From assembly GCA_905372345.1 (NCBI GenBank), contig CAJPPE010000056.1, positions 1 through 8,435 on the forward strand: a stretch of 8,435 nucleotides of DNA, written 5' to 3'. Both the position numbers and the translations under genes were made by a program. The notes under the pieces were generated by a model. It was not told where the DNA came from, searched no databases, and saw nothing but the letters and a program-made list of their open reading frames with translations. Below, piece after piece: positions 1 to 6,089 of this stretch. This DNA comes from an uncultured Treponema sp. (GTDB lineage Bacteria; Spirochaetota; Spirochaetia; Treponematales; Treponemataceae). How positions within the stretch are numbered: position 1 is the stretch's first letter; each line of letters starts with the position of its first letter.

Positions 1-158
1 AACTCCTTATCGAGAAGTTCCAAACCTGCAATATTCTCAGGCGGAATGTCTAAGATACATTCCAACAAATCCTGTAGTACGTCCTTGTTTTCTTCCACTC
101 CGAATACACGCTTAAATGCGTAGTCGTTGCGGAGGGTTATTTTAAACAATTTTTCCAT
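1..158 (-). CDS. Rpn-family PD-(D/E)XK nuclease / putative transposase, N-terminal fragment (cut by window edge)
   Basis: The first 52 codons of a gene that runs off the left edge. The protein begins MEKLFKITLRNDYAFKRVFG, followed by VEENKDVLQDLLECILDIPPENI and AGLELLDKE. The pattern 'NDYAFKRVFG...L..LL..IL' is the typical N-terminus of the Rpn recombination-promoting nuclease / PD-(D/E)XK 'putative transposase' family (PF12784, TIGR01784), which is expanded in Treponema. Known members are DNA endonucleases of about 280-330 residues linked to RecA-independent recombination and often appear as scattered, decaying copies. The start is supported by a GAGAGG Shine-Dalgarno (163-168) a few bases before the ATG. 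The catalytic acidic residues and lysine lie in the part outside the window, so I cannot say whether the copy is intact. It diverges from ferritin across a 179-bp spacer. The family call rests on the N-terminal motif alone. Confidence 0.85.
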   Translation of the reverse strand, partial: MEKLFKITLRNDYAFKRVFGVEENKDVLQDLLECILDIPPENIAGLELLDKE

Positions 159-337
159 TTTTACCTCTCACAAAAATTATTTTAAGAAAGAAAAAGTCTC
201 CCCTTTCATAATTATTGTACGAAAACTTTGCAATAGATAGTAAAATTTGAAATAGATAATGAATAAATTCTAACTTGACTGTCTGCAAAAATAGTGGTAT
301 CTTTAACCTATCACATAAACATAAGGCGGTAAATATT
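159..337. other. Divergent intergenic region between the Rpn-family gene and ferritin
   Basis: AT-rich spacer carrying the ferritin promoter (275-303) on the plus strand. AATAGATA occurs twice as a direct repeat (232-239 and 251-258, 19 bp apart). Positions 206-220 (TCATAATTATTGTAC) match the Fur/PerR-type 7-1-7 consensus TTATAATNATTATAA at 11 of 14 defined positions, but the half-sites agree with each other at only 4 of 7. No convincing promoter was found for the leftward gene. Confidence 0.5.
275..303 (+). promoter_or_regulatory. Sigma-70-like promoter of the ferritin gene
   Basis: TTGACT (275-280), a 17-bp spacer and TATCTT (298-303). Transcription would start near 309-311, giving a leader of about 27-29 nt that contains the ribosome binding site AAGGCGGT (323-330). 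No obvious operator overlaps the core promoter. Confidence 0.65.
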
Positions 338-820
338 ATGAACGAAAAAATTACGAAGGCTTTAAACGAGCAGATTAACAAGGAAATGGAATCGGCTTAT
401 TTGTATTTAGGTATGGCTGTGCATTTTGAAGCTGAAGCTCTTTTGGGTTTTGCCCATTGGATGCAGGCTCAGGCTAAGGAAGAAATGGATCATGCCCTTA
501 AAATATACAAATACTTATTTGAAATAGGAGCAAAACCGGTTTTAGGAGCTATCGGAGCCCAAAGTACCGAATACGGAAAACCGGTAGATGTAATCAAAAA
601 GGTTTTAGAACATGAAAAATTTGTAACGGCTTCTATCACAAGCCTTTACGAGTTGGCCCTAGCCGAAAAAGATTATAAAACTCAAGCCTTCTTAACTTGG
701 TTTATAAATGAACAGGTTGAAGAAGAAGCCAATGTTGCAGCTATCTTGGATAAGTTTAAGTACATTGACGGCAATACAGGTCTTATGATTCTGGATAAGG
801 AACTAGGTGAAAGAGCTTAA
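338..820 (+). CDS. ftnA: Non-haem bacterial ferritin
   Basis: A 160-residue four-helix-bundle ferritin, the usual length for bacterial FtnA. It oxidises Fe(II) at a di-iron centre and stores the mineral inside a 24-subunit cytoplasmic shell. By-eye alignment to E. coli FtnA finds every ferroxidase ligand: E16, E49 and H52 (motif KEEMDH), E93 (EHE), and E125, Q126, E128, E129 (motif NEQVEEE), plus the conserved Y23. The short C-terminus ends ILDKELGERA, like FtnA, and there is no haem-ligand context as in bacterioferritin. The ATG at 338 is chosen because the family starts there and AAGGCGGT sits 7 nt upstream. An earlier in-frame TTG at 275 is actually the promoter -35 box. The gene is a single cistron ended by the bidirectional terminator at 833-865. 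Iron or peroxide control is plausible for the family, but I see no clear Fur or PerR site on the promoter. Confidence 0.97.
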   Translation: MNEKITKALNEQINKEMESAYLYLGMAVHFEAEALLGFAHWMQAQAKEEMDHALKIYKYLFEIGAKPVLGAIGAQSTEYGKPVDVIKKVLEHEKFVTASITSLYELALAEKDYKTQAFLTWFINEQVEEEANVAAILDKFKYIDGNTGLMILDKELGERA

Positions 821-832
821 ATTCTAAAACAC

Positions 833-865
833 AAAAAAAACCGGCTTCTTGAGGCCGGTTTTTTT
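833..865. terminator. Bidirectional intrinsic terminator shared by ferritin and deoC
   Basis: Stem CCGGC (841-845) pairs with GCCGG (854-858), extendable by a T-G and a T-A pair around a CTTG tetraloop. The stem is flanked by an A8 run (833-840) and a T7 run (859-865), so each transcript gets a GC stem followed by a U-run. It sits 12 nt after the ferritin stop and 8 nt after the deoC stop, between two convergent genes. Confidence 0.92.
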
Positions 866-873
866 CTAACAAT

Positions 874-1524
874 TTACTTGCCGGTAACTATTGCAATGCC
901 GCTGCTTGCACCTATCCTGGAACAGCCCAAGCCGATATAGATTTCCGCATCTTCGCGGGTACGCACTCCGCCTGAAGCTTTTATTTTTGTATCTTTTTTT
1001 AAGTATTTTTTAAATAACTTTATATCTTCAACCGAAGCACCGCGGGAGCCGTAGCCTGTCGAGGTTTTTATAAAATCCGCTCCGGCCTTTTCGATAATTG
1101 CACAAATATCCGCAATGTTTTTTTCTTCAAGATAACAGGTTTCGACAATTACTTTAAGAAGAACATTTTTTTCATGGCAGGCCTTTGTGACGGCACTCAC
1201 CTCATTTTGAGTATATTCCAAATCTCCTTCTAAAAGTTTCCCGACGTTTATAACCATATCAATTTCTTCCGCTCCGGCTTCAATTGCTTTTTTGGCTTCT
1301 TCTACCTTTACTTCTGTTGAAGAAGTTCCAAAAGGAAAAGAAATAACGCTGCACACTTTTACATCGGAACTTTTAAGCTCCTTGCTTACTAATGAAACAT
1401 TGCAAGGGTTTACACAAACTGAAGCAAAATGATATTCCTTTGCTTCATTACAAATTTTGATTATATCCTTTTCGGAAACCGTCGGTTTAAGAAGGGTATG
1501 ATCTATATATTTATTTAATTCCAT
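874..1524 (-). CDS. deoC: Deoxyribose-phosphate aldolase
   Basis: A 216-residue cytoplasmic class I aldolase (TIM barrel) that cleaves 2-deoxy-D-ribose 5-phosphate to glyceraldehyde 3-phosphate and acetaldehyde, the last step of deoxyribonucleoside salvage. Diagnostic motifs are YIDHTLLKP (6-14), EIDMVINVG (87-95) with the catalytic Asp89, FIKTSTGYG (151-159) with the Schiff-base Lys153, and IKASGGVR (181-188) with the proton-relay Lys182. These correspond to D102, K167 and K201 of the E. coli enzyme. The length fits the shorter bacterial/archaeal-type DeoC. The start is fixed by AGGAG at 1532-1536, 7 nt before the ATG. It lies 83 bp after the TPR gene on the same strand with no clear terminator between, so read-through is possible. 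A weak promoter-like pair (TGGACA, 17 bp, TACTTT, minus strand, about 1541-1569) could also drive it. No other deo genes are nearby. Confidence 0.97.
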   Translation of the reverse strand: MELNKYIDHTLLKPTVSEKDIIKICNEAKEYHFASVCVNPCNVSLVSKELKSSDVKVCSVISFPFGTSSTEVKVEEAKKAIEAGAEEIDMVINVGKLLEGDLEYTQNEVSAVTKACHEKNVLLKVIVETCYLEEKNIADICAIIEKAGADFIKTSTGYGSRGASVEDIKLFKKYLKKDTKIKASGGVRTREDAEIYIGLGCSRIGASSGIAIVTGK

Positions 1525-1531
1525 ATTTAAG

Positions 1532-1536
1532 CTCCT
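1532..1536 (-). promoter_or_regulatory. Ribosome binding site of deoC
   Basis: AGGAG on the minus strand, 7 nt before the ATG at 1524. It confirms the start. Confidence 0.85.
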
Positions 1537-1607
1537 AATTTAAAAGTAATATATATTTTCCCTTTTGTCCAGCTATTAAGATATTATGCCAATAATTTAT
1601 CAACACA

Positions 1608-4334
1608 TTATTCGATTTGTTTTATCAGGTTATTGATTTTTCCTATACAGGCGGAAGCGAATCCTTTATCAGGCAGCTGAGATGAAACTATTCTAAGATA
1701 ACCCAAAACGTCTTTTAAAGTTTTATCTGTGGAAGTCTTGGGGTCTATTGTCTTTTTCAAAGCACCTCTTACATTTAATAGAATCATTCTGCGTTTTAGT
1801 CCTACATCTCCTGATAGTTTATTTATTACGTATTCCATTTGAATACGCTCATTACTAATAAGAAAATCTTTTAACTCGACAGCAGGAAGATTATCCAATA
1901 AATCGCGCAAATAAACAAACAGTTTAACAATTTCTTCACTTTCAATTATATCCAACTCTTCTTCAAATCGAGGAGATTCTTTTAAGCTGTGAGGCAGAAC
2001 CGAGATATTCGGTTTTTCGGAAACATCATTTACAATTTCATCAACAGACTCAGCATTATCCAAATCATCACCAAGAGTTAAATCAATCTCATCAAGATTA
2101 GACCGATTCGAAGTTTGCGGAGACTCTTCGTATAAGGGACTTTTAGCCATCGGCTTAGAAACAGCCTCAGATTCCGGTGTCATTTCGATTTCTTCATCTT
2201 CCGAAATAAAACTATCTGCTGCATCCGGTTTTGCGGCCCCCGGTTTTGCTGCCGAACTAAACTCCTCATTATAATCCGGCTCGGGTAAACTTGATTTCTG
2301 CTCCGGCTGAGGCCGGGATTGAGGTTCAGATTGATACGGCGGTTCAGGTTGGTATGGCACCGATTCATTTGGCACAGCCGAGGCCGGCGAAGATTGAGGC
2401 ATAGCCGGCTGTTTTACTTCCTCTTTTTTTGAAGTGTCTTGAAGCTGAAACTCTTCTTCGGGTATATCATTCTTGCGAGGTTTATTGGAAGCCGGCTGAT
2501 CTAAGTCAAGAGGATCATATTCATTTCCAATATTCGGACTGTCATCAATAGGAGTATCCATATATACCAAATTATCTAACGAGTCTTCATCTTCTCCCCG
2601 ATCAAAATTTTCATCATCAGCCAATTCCATCAAATCATCAAAGGGCATCTCCAAATCCGGCATATCTTCAAAACTTTCGCTGAGAGTAATTTCATCGTCA
2701 TCTTCAAAATTTAATCCTCCTGCATCTTTTAGATCTTGCTCAAGACTTATATCAACCTCTTCCTCAGAAGGACGCAGCTTATCAAGATTTTTACTAAGGA
2801 TTTCATCATCGCCATAAGACTTAACAGCCTCTTCATATAATTCCAAAGATCTGGATAAGCTGTTGATATCATCGTCTTCAGTTTTGTCTGTTTGAATATC
2901 GACAATTTCATTTGCAAGCCGGACAGCTTCTAAAGTATTACCTTCTTTTTTGTTTAACTCTACAATTGCAGCAAGAGCTTCCGTGTTCTTTGCATCATTT
3001 TTTATAATCTTATTATATTCATGTTTGGCCAAGTCATACTTTTTCATTTGCTCATAAGCTTTTCCTAATTTTAGCCTAGCCGAAACTTCTTGAGGTTTTT
3101 CATTTAAATATTTGATGAGTTCGTTTGCCGCTTCTTTATATTTATCATTATGAAAATACAAATCAGCAAGTTCTGCCCTCATATTTATTTCGCTTGGAGA
3201 AACTTGAAGTAGGTGCTCAAAAATAAGCTCTGCTCTTTTAGTATCACCTAATACCGAATAAAGCTTACCTTGCATTTTAAGAATATCTTTATCGCCTTTG
3301 ATTTTCGCACTTAAATAATTTAAGATTTCTTTTGCCTTTGCATAATCTTCAAGCATCAAACAAACTTCTGCAGTGCTCAATAATAATTCTTTATTATCAG
3401 GATATTTATCTTTATTACTTATTAAAATATTATAAGCATCAAAATATCTTTTTTGAGTCTTCAGCAAATTAGAATATTCGAGGACTGCAGGCAAAAAATT
3501 TTCGTTTAAAGCAATAGCTTTTTTATAAAAGTCTTCGGCATTTTTATCGTCATTCGCAGCCTCATAAAGTTTTGCCAATTTTGTAAAATTGCCTTCAGAT
3601 TTACCGTTTGAATCTATAAGCATTTTACAGGTTTCAATAGCTTTTTCAAATTCTCCTATTTCTACATAACAATCGGCAATGGCCGTAAGTGCTTCATCCC
3701 AATTAGGTTTTGTTTTTATGGCTGTTTGATATGAATTAATCGCTTCCTTATAAAGTTTTTCTTCTTTATAAAGCTCTGCCAAATTAAAATGTAAAAATGG
3801 ATGATTGGGATCTACTTTTAATCCCATCTTATAGGTTTCAAGAGCTTTCGGATAATCTTTACACAAAAAATATGCGCTTGCTAAATGATTATATGCAAGA
3901 GCATCATCCGGTTTCATTTCCAATACATCTGTAAAACATTGTATTGCATGTCTATAATCACCCTTTTGTTTGTATGTATTGCCTAGGTTATAAAGAGTTG
4001 TTTCATTTTTAGGGTCTATAGCTTTTGCTTTTTCGAGGATAACTACCGATTCATTAAACATGTTAAGGCGGCGGTAGATAACGCCCATATTGTTTAGAAT
4101 ATCCAAATTATTGGGGTTAAGCGAATCGAGTTCTTTGTAGACCTCCAAGCCTTTTTTTATATCGCCTGATCTGACATATAATTTTCCCAAAAGACTTTTT
4201 AATTTATAATATTCCTCAGGCGTACTCTTTTGCTTTTTAAACTGATTCAATAAAATTTTTTCTGCAAAATCATAGTCACGAGATAAAATAGCTGAATTAG
4301 CCTGCTCAATTATAATGTTCAAATTACTCGACAT
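1608..4334 (-). CDS. Large cytoplasmic TPR scaffold protein with acidic/proline-rich linker and unrecognised C-terminal domain
   Basis: A 908-residue protein with no signal peptide or membrane segment. Residues about 44-484 are some 13 consecutive 34-residue tetratricopeptide repeats, clearest at 78-213 (for example the unit around LGNTYKQKGDYRHAIQCF at 117-134), so this half is a protein-binding superhelix. Residues about 485-795 are low-complexity, very rich in Asp/Glu and then Pro/Gln/Ser, and probably disordered. They contain three copies of a ten-residue acidic motif and two short tandem repeats. Residues about 797-908 are a compact, charged, probably helical domain (EEIVKLFVYLRDLLDNLP ... 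SACIGKINNLIKQIE) that I do not recognise. The ATG at 4334 is chosen because AAGGAAGG lies just upstream. Longer in-frame starts would push 28 residues into the preceding gene. The ORF overlaps the stop of the LamG/FN3 gene by 11 nt, implying translational coupling. Its function is unknown; assembly or scaffolding is only an inference from the TPRs. Confidence 0.93.
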   Translation of the reverse strand: MSSNLNIIIEQANSAILSRDYDFAEKILLNQFKKQKSTPEEYYKLKSLLGKLYVRSGDIKKGLEVYKELDSLNPNNLDILNNMGVIYRRLNMFNESVVILEKAKAIDPKNETTLYNLGNTYKQKGDYRHAIQCFTDVLEMKPDDALAYNHLASAYFLCKDYPKALETYKMGLKVDPNHPFLHFNLAELYKEEKLYKEAINSYQTAIKTKPNWDEALTAIADCYVEIGEFEKAIETCKMLIDSNGKSEGNFTKLAKLYEAANDDKNAEDFYKKAIALNENFLPAVLEYSNLLKTQKRYFDAYNILISNKDKYPDNKELLLSTAEVCLMLEDYAKAKEILNYLSAKIKGDKDILKMQGKLYSVLGDTKRAELIFEHLLQVSPSEINMRAELADLYFHNDKYKEAANELIKYLNEKPQEVSARLKLGKAYEQMKKYDLAKHEYNKIIKNDAKNTEALAAIVELNKKEGNTLEAVRLANEIVDIQTDKTEDDDINSLSRSLELYEEAVKSYGDDEILSKNLDKLRPSEEEVDISLEQDLKDAGGLNFEDDDEITLSESFEDMPDLEMPFDDLMELADDENFDRGEDEDSLDNLVYMDTPIDDSPNIGNEYDPLDLDQPASNKPRKNDIPEEEFQLQDTSKKEEVKQPAMPQSSPASAVPNESVPYQPEPPYQSEPQSRPQPEQKSSLPEPDYNEEFSSAAKPGAAKPDAADSFISEDEEIEMTPESEAVSKPMAKSPLYEESPQTSNRSNLDEIDLTLGDDLDNAESVDEIVNDVSEKPNISVLPHSLKESPRFEEELDIIESEEIVKLFVYLRDLLDNLPAVELKDFLISNERIQMEYVINKLSGDVGLKRRMILLNVRGALKKTIDPKTSTDKTLKDVLGYLRIVSSQLPDKGFASACIGKINNLIKQIE
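2221..2250 (-). repeat. Tandem 15-bp in-frame repeat in the TPR-protein linker
   Basis: Two adjacent 15-bp units (2221-2235 and 2236-2250), 12 of 15 identical, encode the AAKPG/AAKPD repeat at residues about 696-705. Being in-frame and inside a disordered linker, copy number could vary between strains without breaking the protein. Confidence 0.7.
2323..2358 (-). repeat. Tandem 18-bp in-frame repeat in the TPR-protein linker
   Basis: Two adjacent 18-bp units (2323-2340 and 2341-2358), 15 of 18 identical, encode the hexapeptide repeat PYQPEP/PYQSEP (residues about 660-671), followed by a degenerate QSRPQPEQ. This is a small duplication in the proline/glutamine-rich linker. Confidence 0.75.
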
Positions 4335-5862
4335 TCTTTCCTTCCTTTTTACTTTGCAAAGGACGAGCCCATGCTTCTTTTGATGTATCACCGGCATGTT
4401 CTCCGTTTTCTTCATCATAAGCGGCTACCGCAAAAAAGTATATTTTGCCGTTTTTTAAATTTTCTATTTTATAATTTGTTACATTTCCTACATCAATCGG
4501 AGAGCCTTCACCGAAGTATTCTCCTTTTTTATTTCCAAAATAAATTAGGTATCCTTTTACATCTATATCTATAGAAGGAGCCCAAGATAATTCAACCGAT
4601 GAATCCCCAGCCTTTGCAATAAGCTTTGCAGGCGGAAGAGGAAGATTATCTTTTTCATACTCCAAAGAAAATGAATGAATAAGGGGCGATTTAATGCCTT
4701 CTGCATCAGGATAAATATTGCAGGCAATCTGAAAAAAGCGTCCCGAAATATTTTTTATCTTTTCATTAGGTTTAATGCTTTTCCATTCAGGATAGCTTCC
4801 GTTCCAATTAAAAGGATTGTCCGCGGCCCTGATAAAAAATTCCGCATCGGTTTGTTCGGGTTTATCGTATAAGGCTTTTAAAACAAGAGGCTGTGATTTA
4901 TTTCCTCCGGTGTCGATTATATTTGTTTCTATACGGCCGCCGTCTTGAGGGTATTTTTCAAACAAGGAAGATATTTCCCAAGGCATTCCGAATTGAGAAA
5001 AAAAGTTTGTAACTTTTAATTCATCCATTAAGCCGGAATAGTTTAAGCCGATAAGCACATCCGATGAAGCTCCCAATGCCGAATACAATACTTGATTACT
5101 TTCTTTTCCAGTATCGGTCATATAAACAATGGCTTCGGTTTTTCCGTTCATCCTATATTCCAAAAGGCCTGTATTTTCATCATAGGTAATAAGGTGATGA
5201 CTCCAAATTTCTGGGATTATGTTTGACTTTCCTGAAAGTCTGATATCCAGCCCCTTATTGTTTTTGTCCTGCCAAATATTTAAAAAAGACCATTCGAGTT
5301 TATTGTTAAAAATACTTGCCGCAATATTTTGATACATTGTTTTTCTGCCCTCGACTAAGGAAGTCCACCAGCGTAAAATTGTACTTCCGCTTTCCGTTGT
5401 CTGAGGGCATAGCCAGAATTCTATTGTAAAGGATTTTAGAATTTTAGTGCCTGCAAAAAAAGAAGTCTTTGAGGGTTTTAATGTCAAACTTTCATTATTG
5501 GAATTATAATGAAAAAGAGCCGCTCCTTCTCCGATTTTTGCCCTTTCAGCACCAAGATGGATAATCGATGAATTAGCGACAGTATAATTTCCGGTTTCTT
5601 CAATTGTATCCTTAAAATCGAAGCTAAGGTACATATCCGTAGTTTCGGTAATATTTTGAACAGCAGAAGACAATCCCAAAGATTGAAAGCCGAATTTTCC
5701 GTTTCTTTGTTCTATATTGCGGGAATAGACAAGATTGTTCCAACCCAATTTTCCGCCGAAATTCAGTACCGCCTCTTCAGAAAAAGCGGAAATTAAGAGA
5801 ATATAAAAAAATACAAGGCTCACAACAGAGCTTTTTCGCAAATTCAGTTTAAATTTACACAT
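4324..5862 (-). CDS. Exported LamG-like (concanavalin A fold) and fibronectin type III protein
   Basis: A 512-residue protein with a signal peptide: basic N-region (MCKFKLNLRK), hydrophobic core (about 11-26) and a likely cleavage after AFS (26-28). There is no lipobox cysteine, so it should be periplasmic or surface-exposed rather than a lipoprotein. Residues about 95-290 resemble a LamG-like jelly-roll (core SFTIEFWLCPQ at 144-154, then EIWSHHLITYDENTGLLEYRMNG at 218-240 and a GLMDELKV strand at 277-284). Residues about 308-403 look like a second beta-sandwich (GGRIETNIIDTGG; GRFFQIAC; SPLIHSFSLEYE). Residues about 409-502 are an FN3 domain (PPAKLIAKAGDSSVELSWAPS ... GYLIYFG ... YFFAVAAYDEENGE). 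Such domains bind glycans or proteins; I see no catalytic site. The ATG at 5862 is preferred over the GTG at 5871 because the promoter's -10 box nearly abuts that GTG, placing it upstream of the predicted transcript start. It is the first cistron of a pair with the TPR gene. Confidence 0.9.
   Translation of the reverse strand: MCKFKLNLRKSSVVSLVFFYILLISAFSEEAVLNFGGKLGWNNLVYSRNIEQRNGKFGFQSLGLSSAVQNITETTDMYLSFDFKDTIEETGNYTVANSSIIHLGAERAKIGEGAALFHYNSNNESLTLKPSKTSFFAGTKILKSFTIEFWLCPQTTESGSTILRWWTSLVEGRKTMYQNIAASIFNNKLEWSFLNIWQDKNNKGLDIRLSGKSNIIPEIWSHHLITYDENTGLLEYRMNGKTEAIVYMTDTGKESNQVLYSALGASSDVLIGLNYSGLMDELKVTNFFSQFGMPWEISSLFEKYPQDGGRIETNIIDTGGNKSQPLVLKALYDKPEQTDAEFFIRAADNPFNWNGSYPEWKSIKPNEKIKNISGRFFQIACNIYPDAEGIKSPLIHSFSLEYEKDNLPLPPAKLIAKAGDSSVELSWAPSIDIDVKGYLIYFGNKKGEYFGEGSPIDVGNVTNYKIENLKNGKIYFFAVAAYDEENGEHAGDTSKEAWARPLQSKKEGKNVE
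4340..4347 (-). promoter_or_regulatory. Ribosome binding site of the TPR gene, inside the end of the upstream cistron
   Basis: AAGGAAGG on the minus strand lies 5 nt before the ATG at 4334, within the last codons of the LamG/FN3 gene. It decides the TPR start and fits coupled translation across the 11-nt overlap (4324-4334). Confidence 0.8.
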
Positions 5863-5873
5863 AATCTGCACTT

Positions 5874-5902
5874 ATTATCGGCAAAAAAGCCTCATATGTC
5901 AA
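5874..5902 (-). promoter_or_regulatory. Near-consensus sigma-70 promoter of the LamG/FN3-TPR operon
   Basis: On the minus strand: TTGACA (5902-5897), exactly 17 bp of spacer, then GATAAT (5879-5874). This is the best promoter in the window. Transcription should begin at about 5868-5866, only 4-6 nt before the ATG at 5862. No Shine-Dalgarno is visible, so the first cistron may be translated from a near-leaderless mRNA. Confidence 0.8.
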
Positions 5903-5960
5903 TAAAATAACCGAGTTTTTATAGATTTAGAATATTTTTTGGCAATGATTTAATCAACAA

Positions 5961-5980
5961 CCCCGACGCGAGTGTCGGGG
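5961..5980. repeat. GC-rich palindromic hairpin, possible dispersed repeat
   Basis: CCCCGAC (5961-5967) pairs perfectly with GTCGGGG (5974-5980) around a 6-nt loop. It stands out sharply from the AT-rich surroundings. Neither side has a real U-run (minus strand continues TTGTTGATT), so it is a poor classical terminator. It could be a REP-like dispersed palindrome, a backup transcription stop or an mRNA-end protector. One copy in this window; whether it recurs in the genome cannot be seen here. Confidence 0.6.
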
Positions 5981-6001
5981 TATTAAACCCTCCGTACGAA
6001 T

Positions 6002-6051
6002 AAAAAACCGGCCTAAATTAAGCTTTAACTGCCTAATCATCCAGCCGGTTT
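6002..6051 (-). terminator. Intrinsic terminator of the hydrolase-permease operon
   Basis: Read on the minus strand, AAACCGGC (6051-6044) pairs with GCCGGTTT (6012-6005), and the stem runs into a U-run (the A6 at 6002-6007). The loop is unusually long at 31 nt and contains a TTAA-GCT-TTAA mini-palindrome. It lies about 40 bp after the permease stop. The CCGGC/GCCGG stem core is the same as in the ferritin/deoC terminator. Confidence 0.75.
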
Positions 6052-6089
6052 AAAACTGAAAAGACAAAATCTTTTCTAAATTGAAATAT

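Larger units (their letters stand above)
5872..6089. other. Intergenic region between permease and LamG/FN3 genes
   Basis: 218 bp with no gene. From right to left (transcription direction) it holds a small AT-rich hairpin (AAAAGA 6059-6064 with TCTTTT 6070-6075), the permease terminator (6002-6051), a GC-rich palindrome (5961-5980), an AT-rich stretch with nothing recognisable (5903-5958), and the LamG/FN3 promoter. Confidence 0.7.

Noticed and set aside
275..337. N-terminal extension of ferritin from a TTG at 275 (21 extra residues)
   Set aside because: The TTG is the -35 box of a good promoter, the extension is absent from the ferritin family, and the ATG at 338 has a ribosome binding site.
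142..381. 79-codon minus-strand open frame with a hydrophobic N-terminus
   Set aside because: It overlaps the ferritin start, the promoter region and the Rpn-family start in another frame, with no ribosome binding site. It is a shadow frame of AT-rich DNA.
1525..1607. Terminator between the TPR gene and deoC
   Set aside because: Only a weak AT-only inverted repeat (AATAAT ... ATTATT) is present, with no GC stem or U-run, so transcription may continue into deoC.
2180..2368. 62-codon open frame rich in Arg/Asn inside the TPR gene
   Set aside because: It is an alternative reading of the repetitive linker and its composition follows from the overlapping repeats.
4335..4418. 28-residue N-terminal extension of the TPR protein
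   Set aside because: It lies wholly inside the LamG/FN3 coding region in another frame, and the ATG at 4334 has a strong ribosome binding site.
5863..5871. GTG start of the LamG/FN3 gene at 5871
   Set aside because: It lies two bases after the -10 box, upstream of the predicted transcript start, and has no ribosome binding site.
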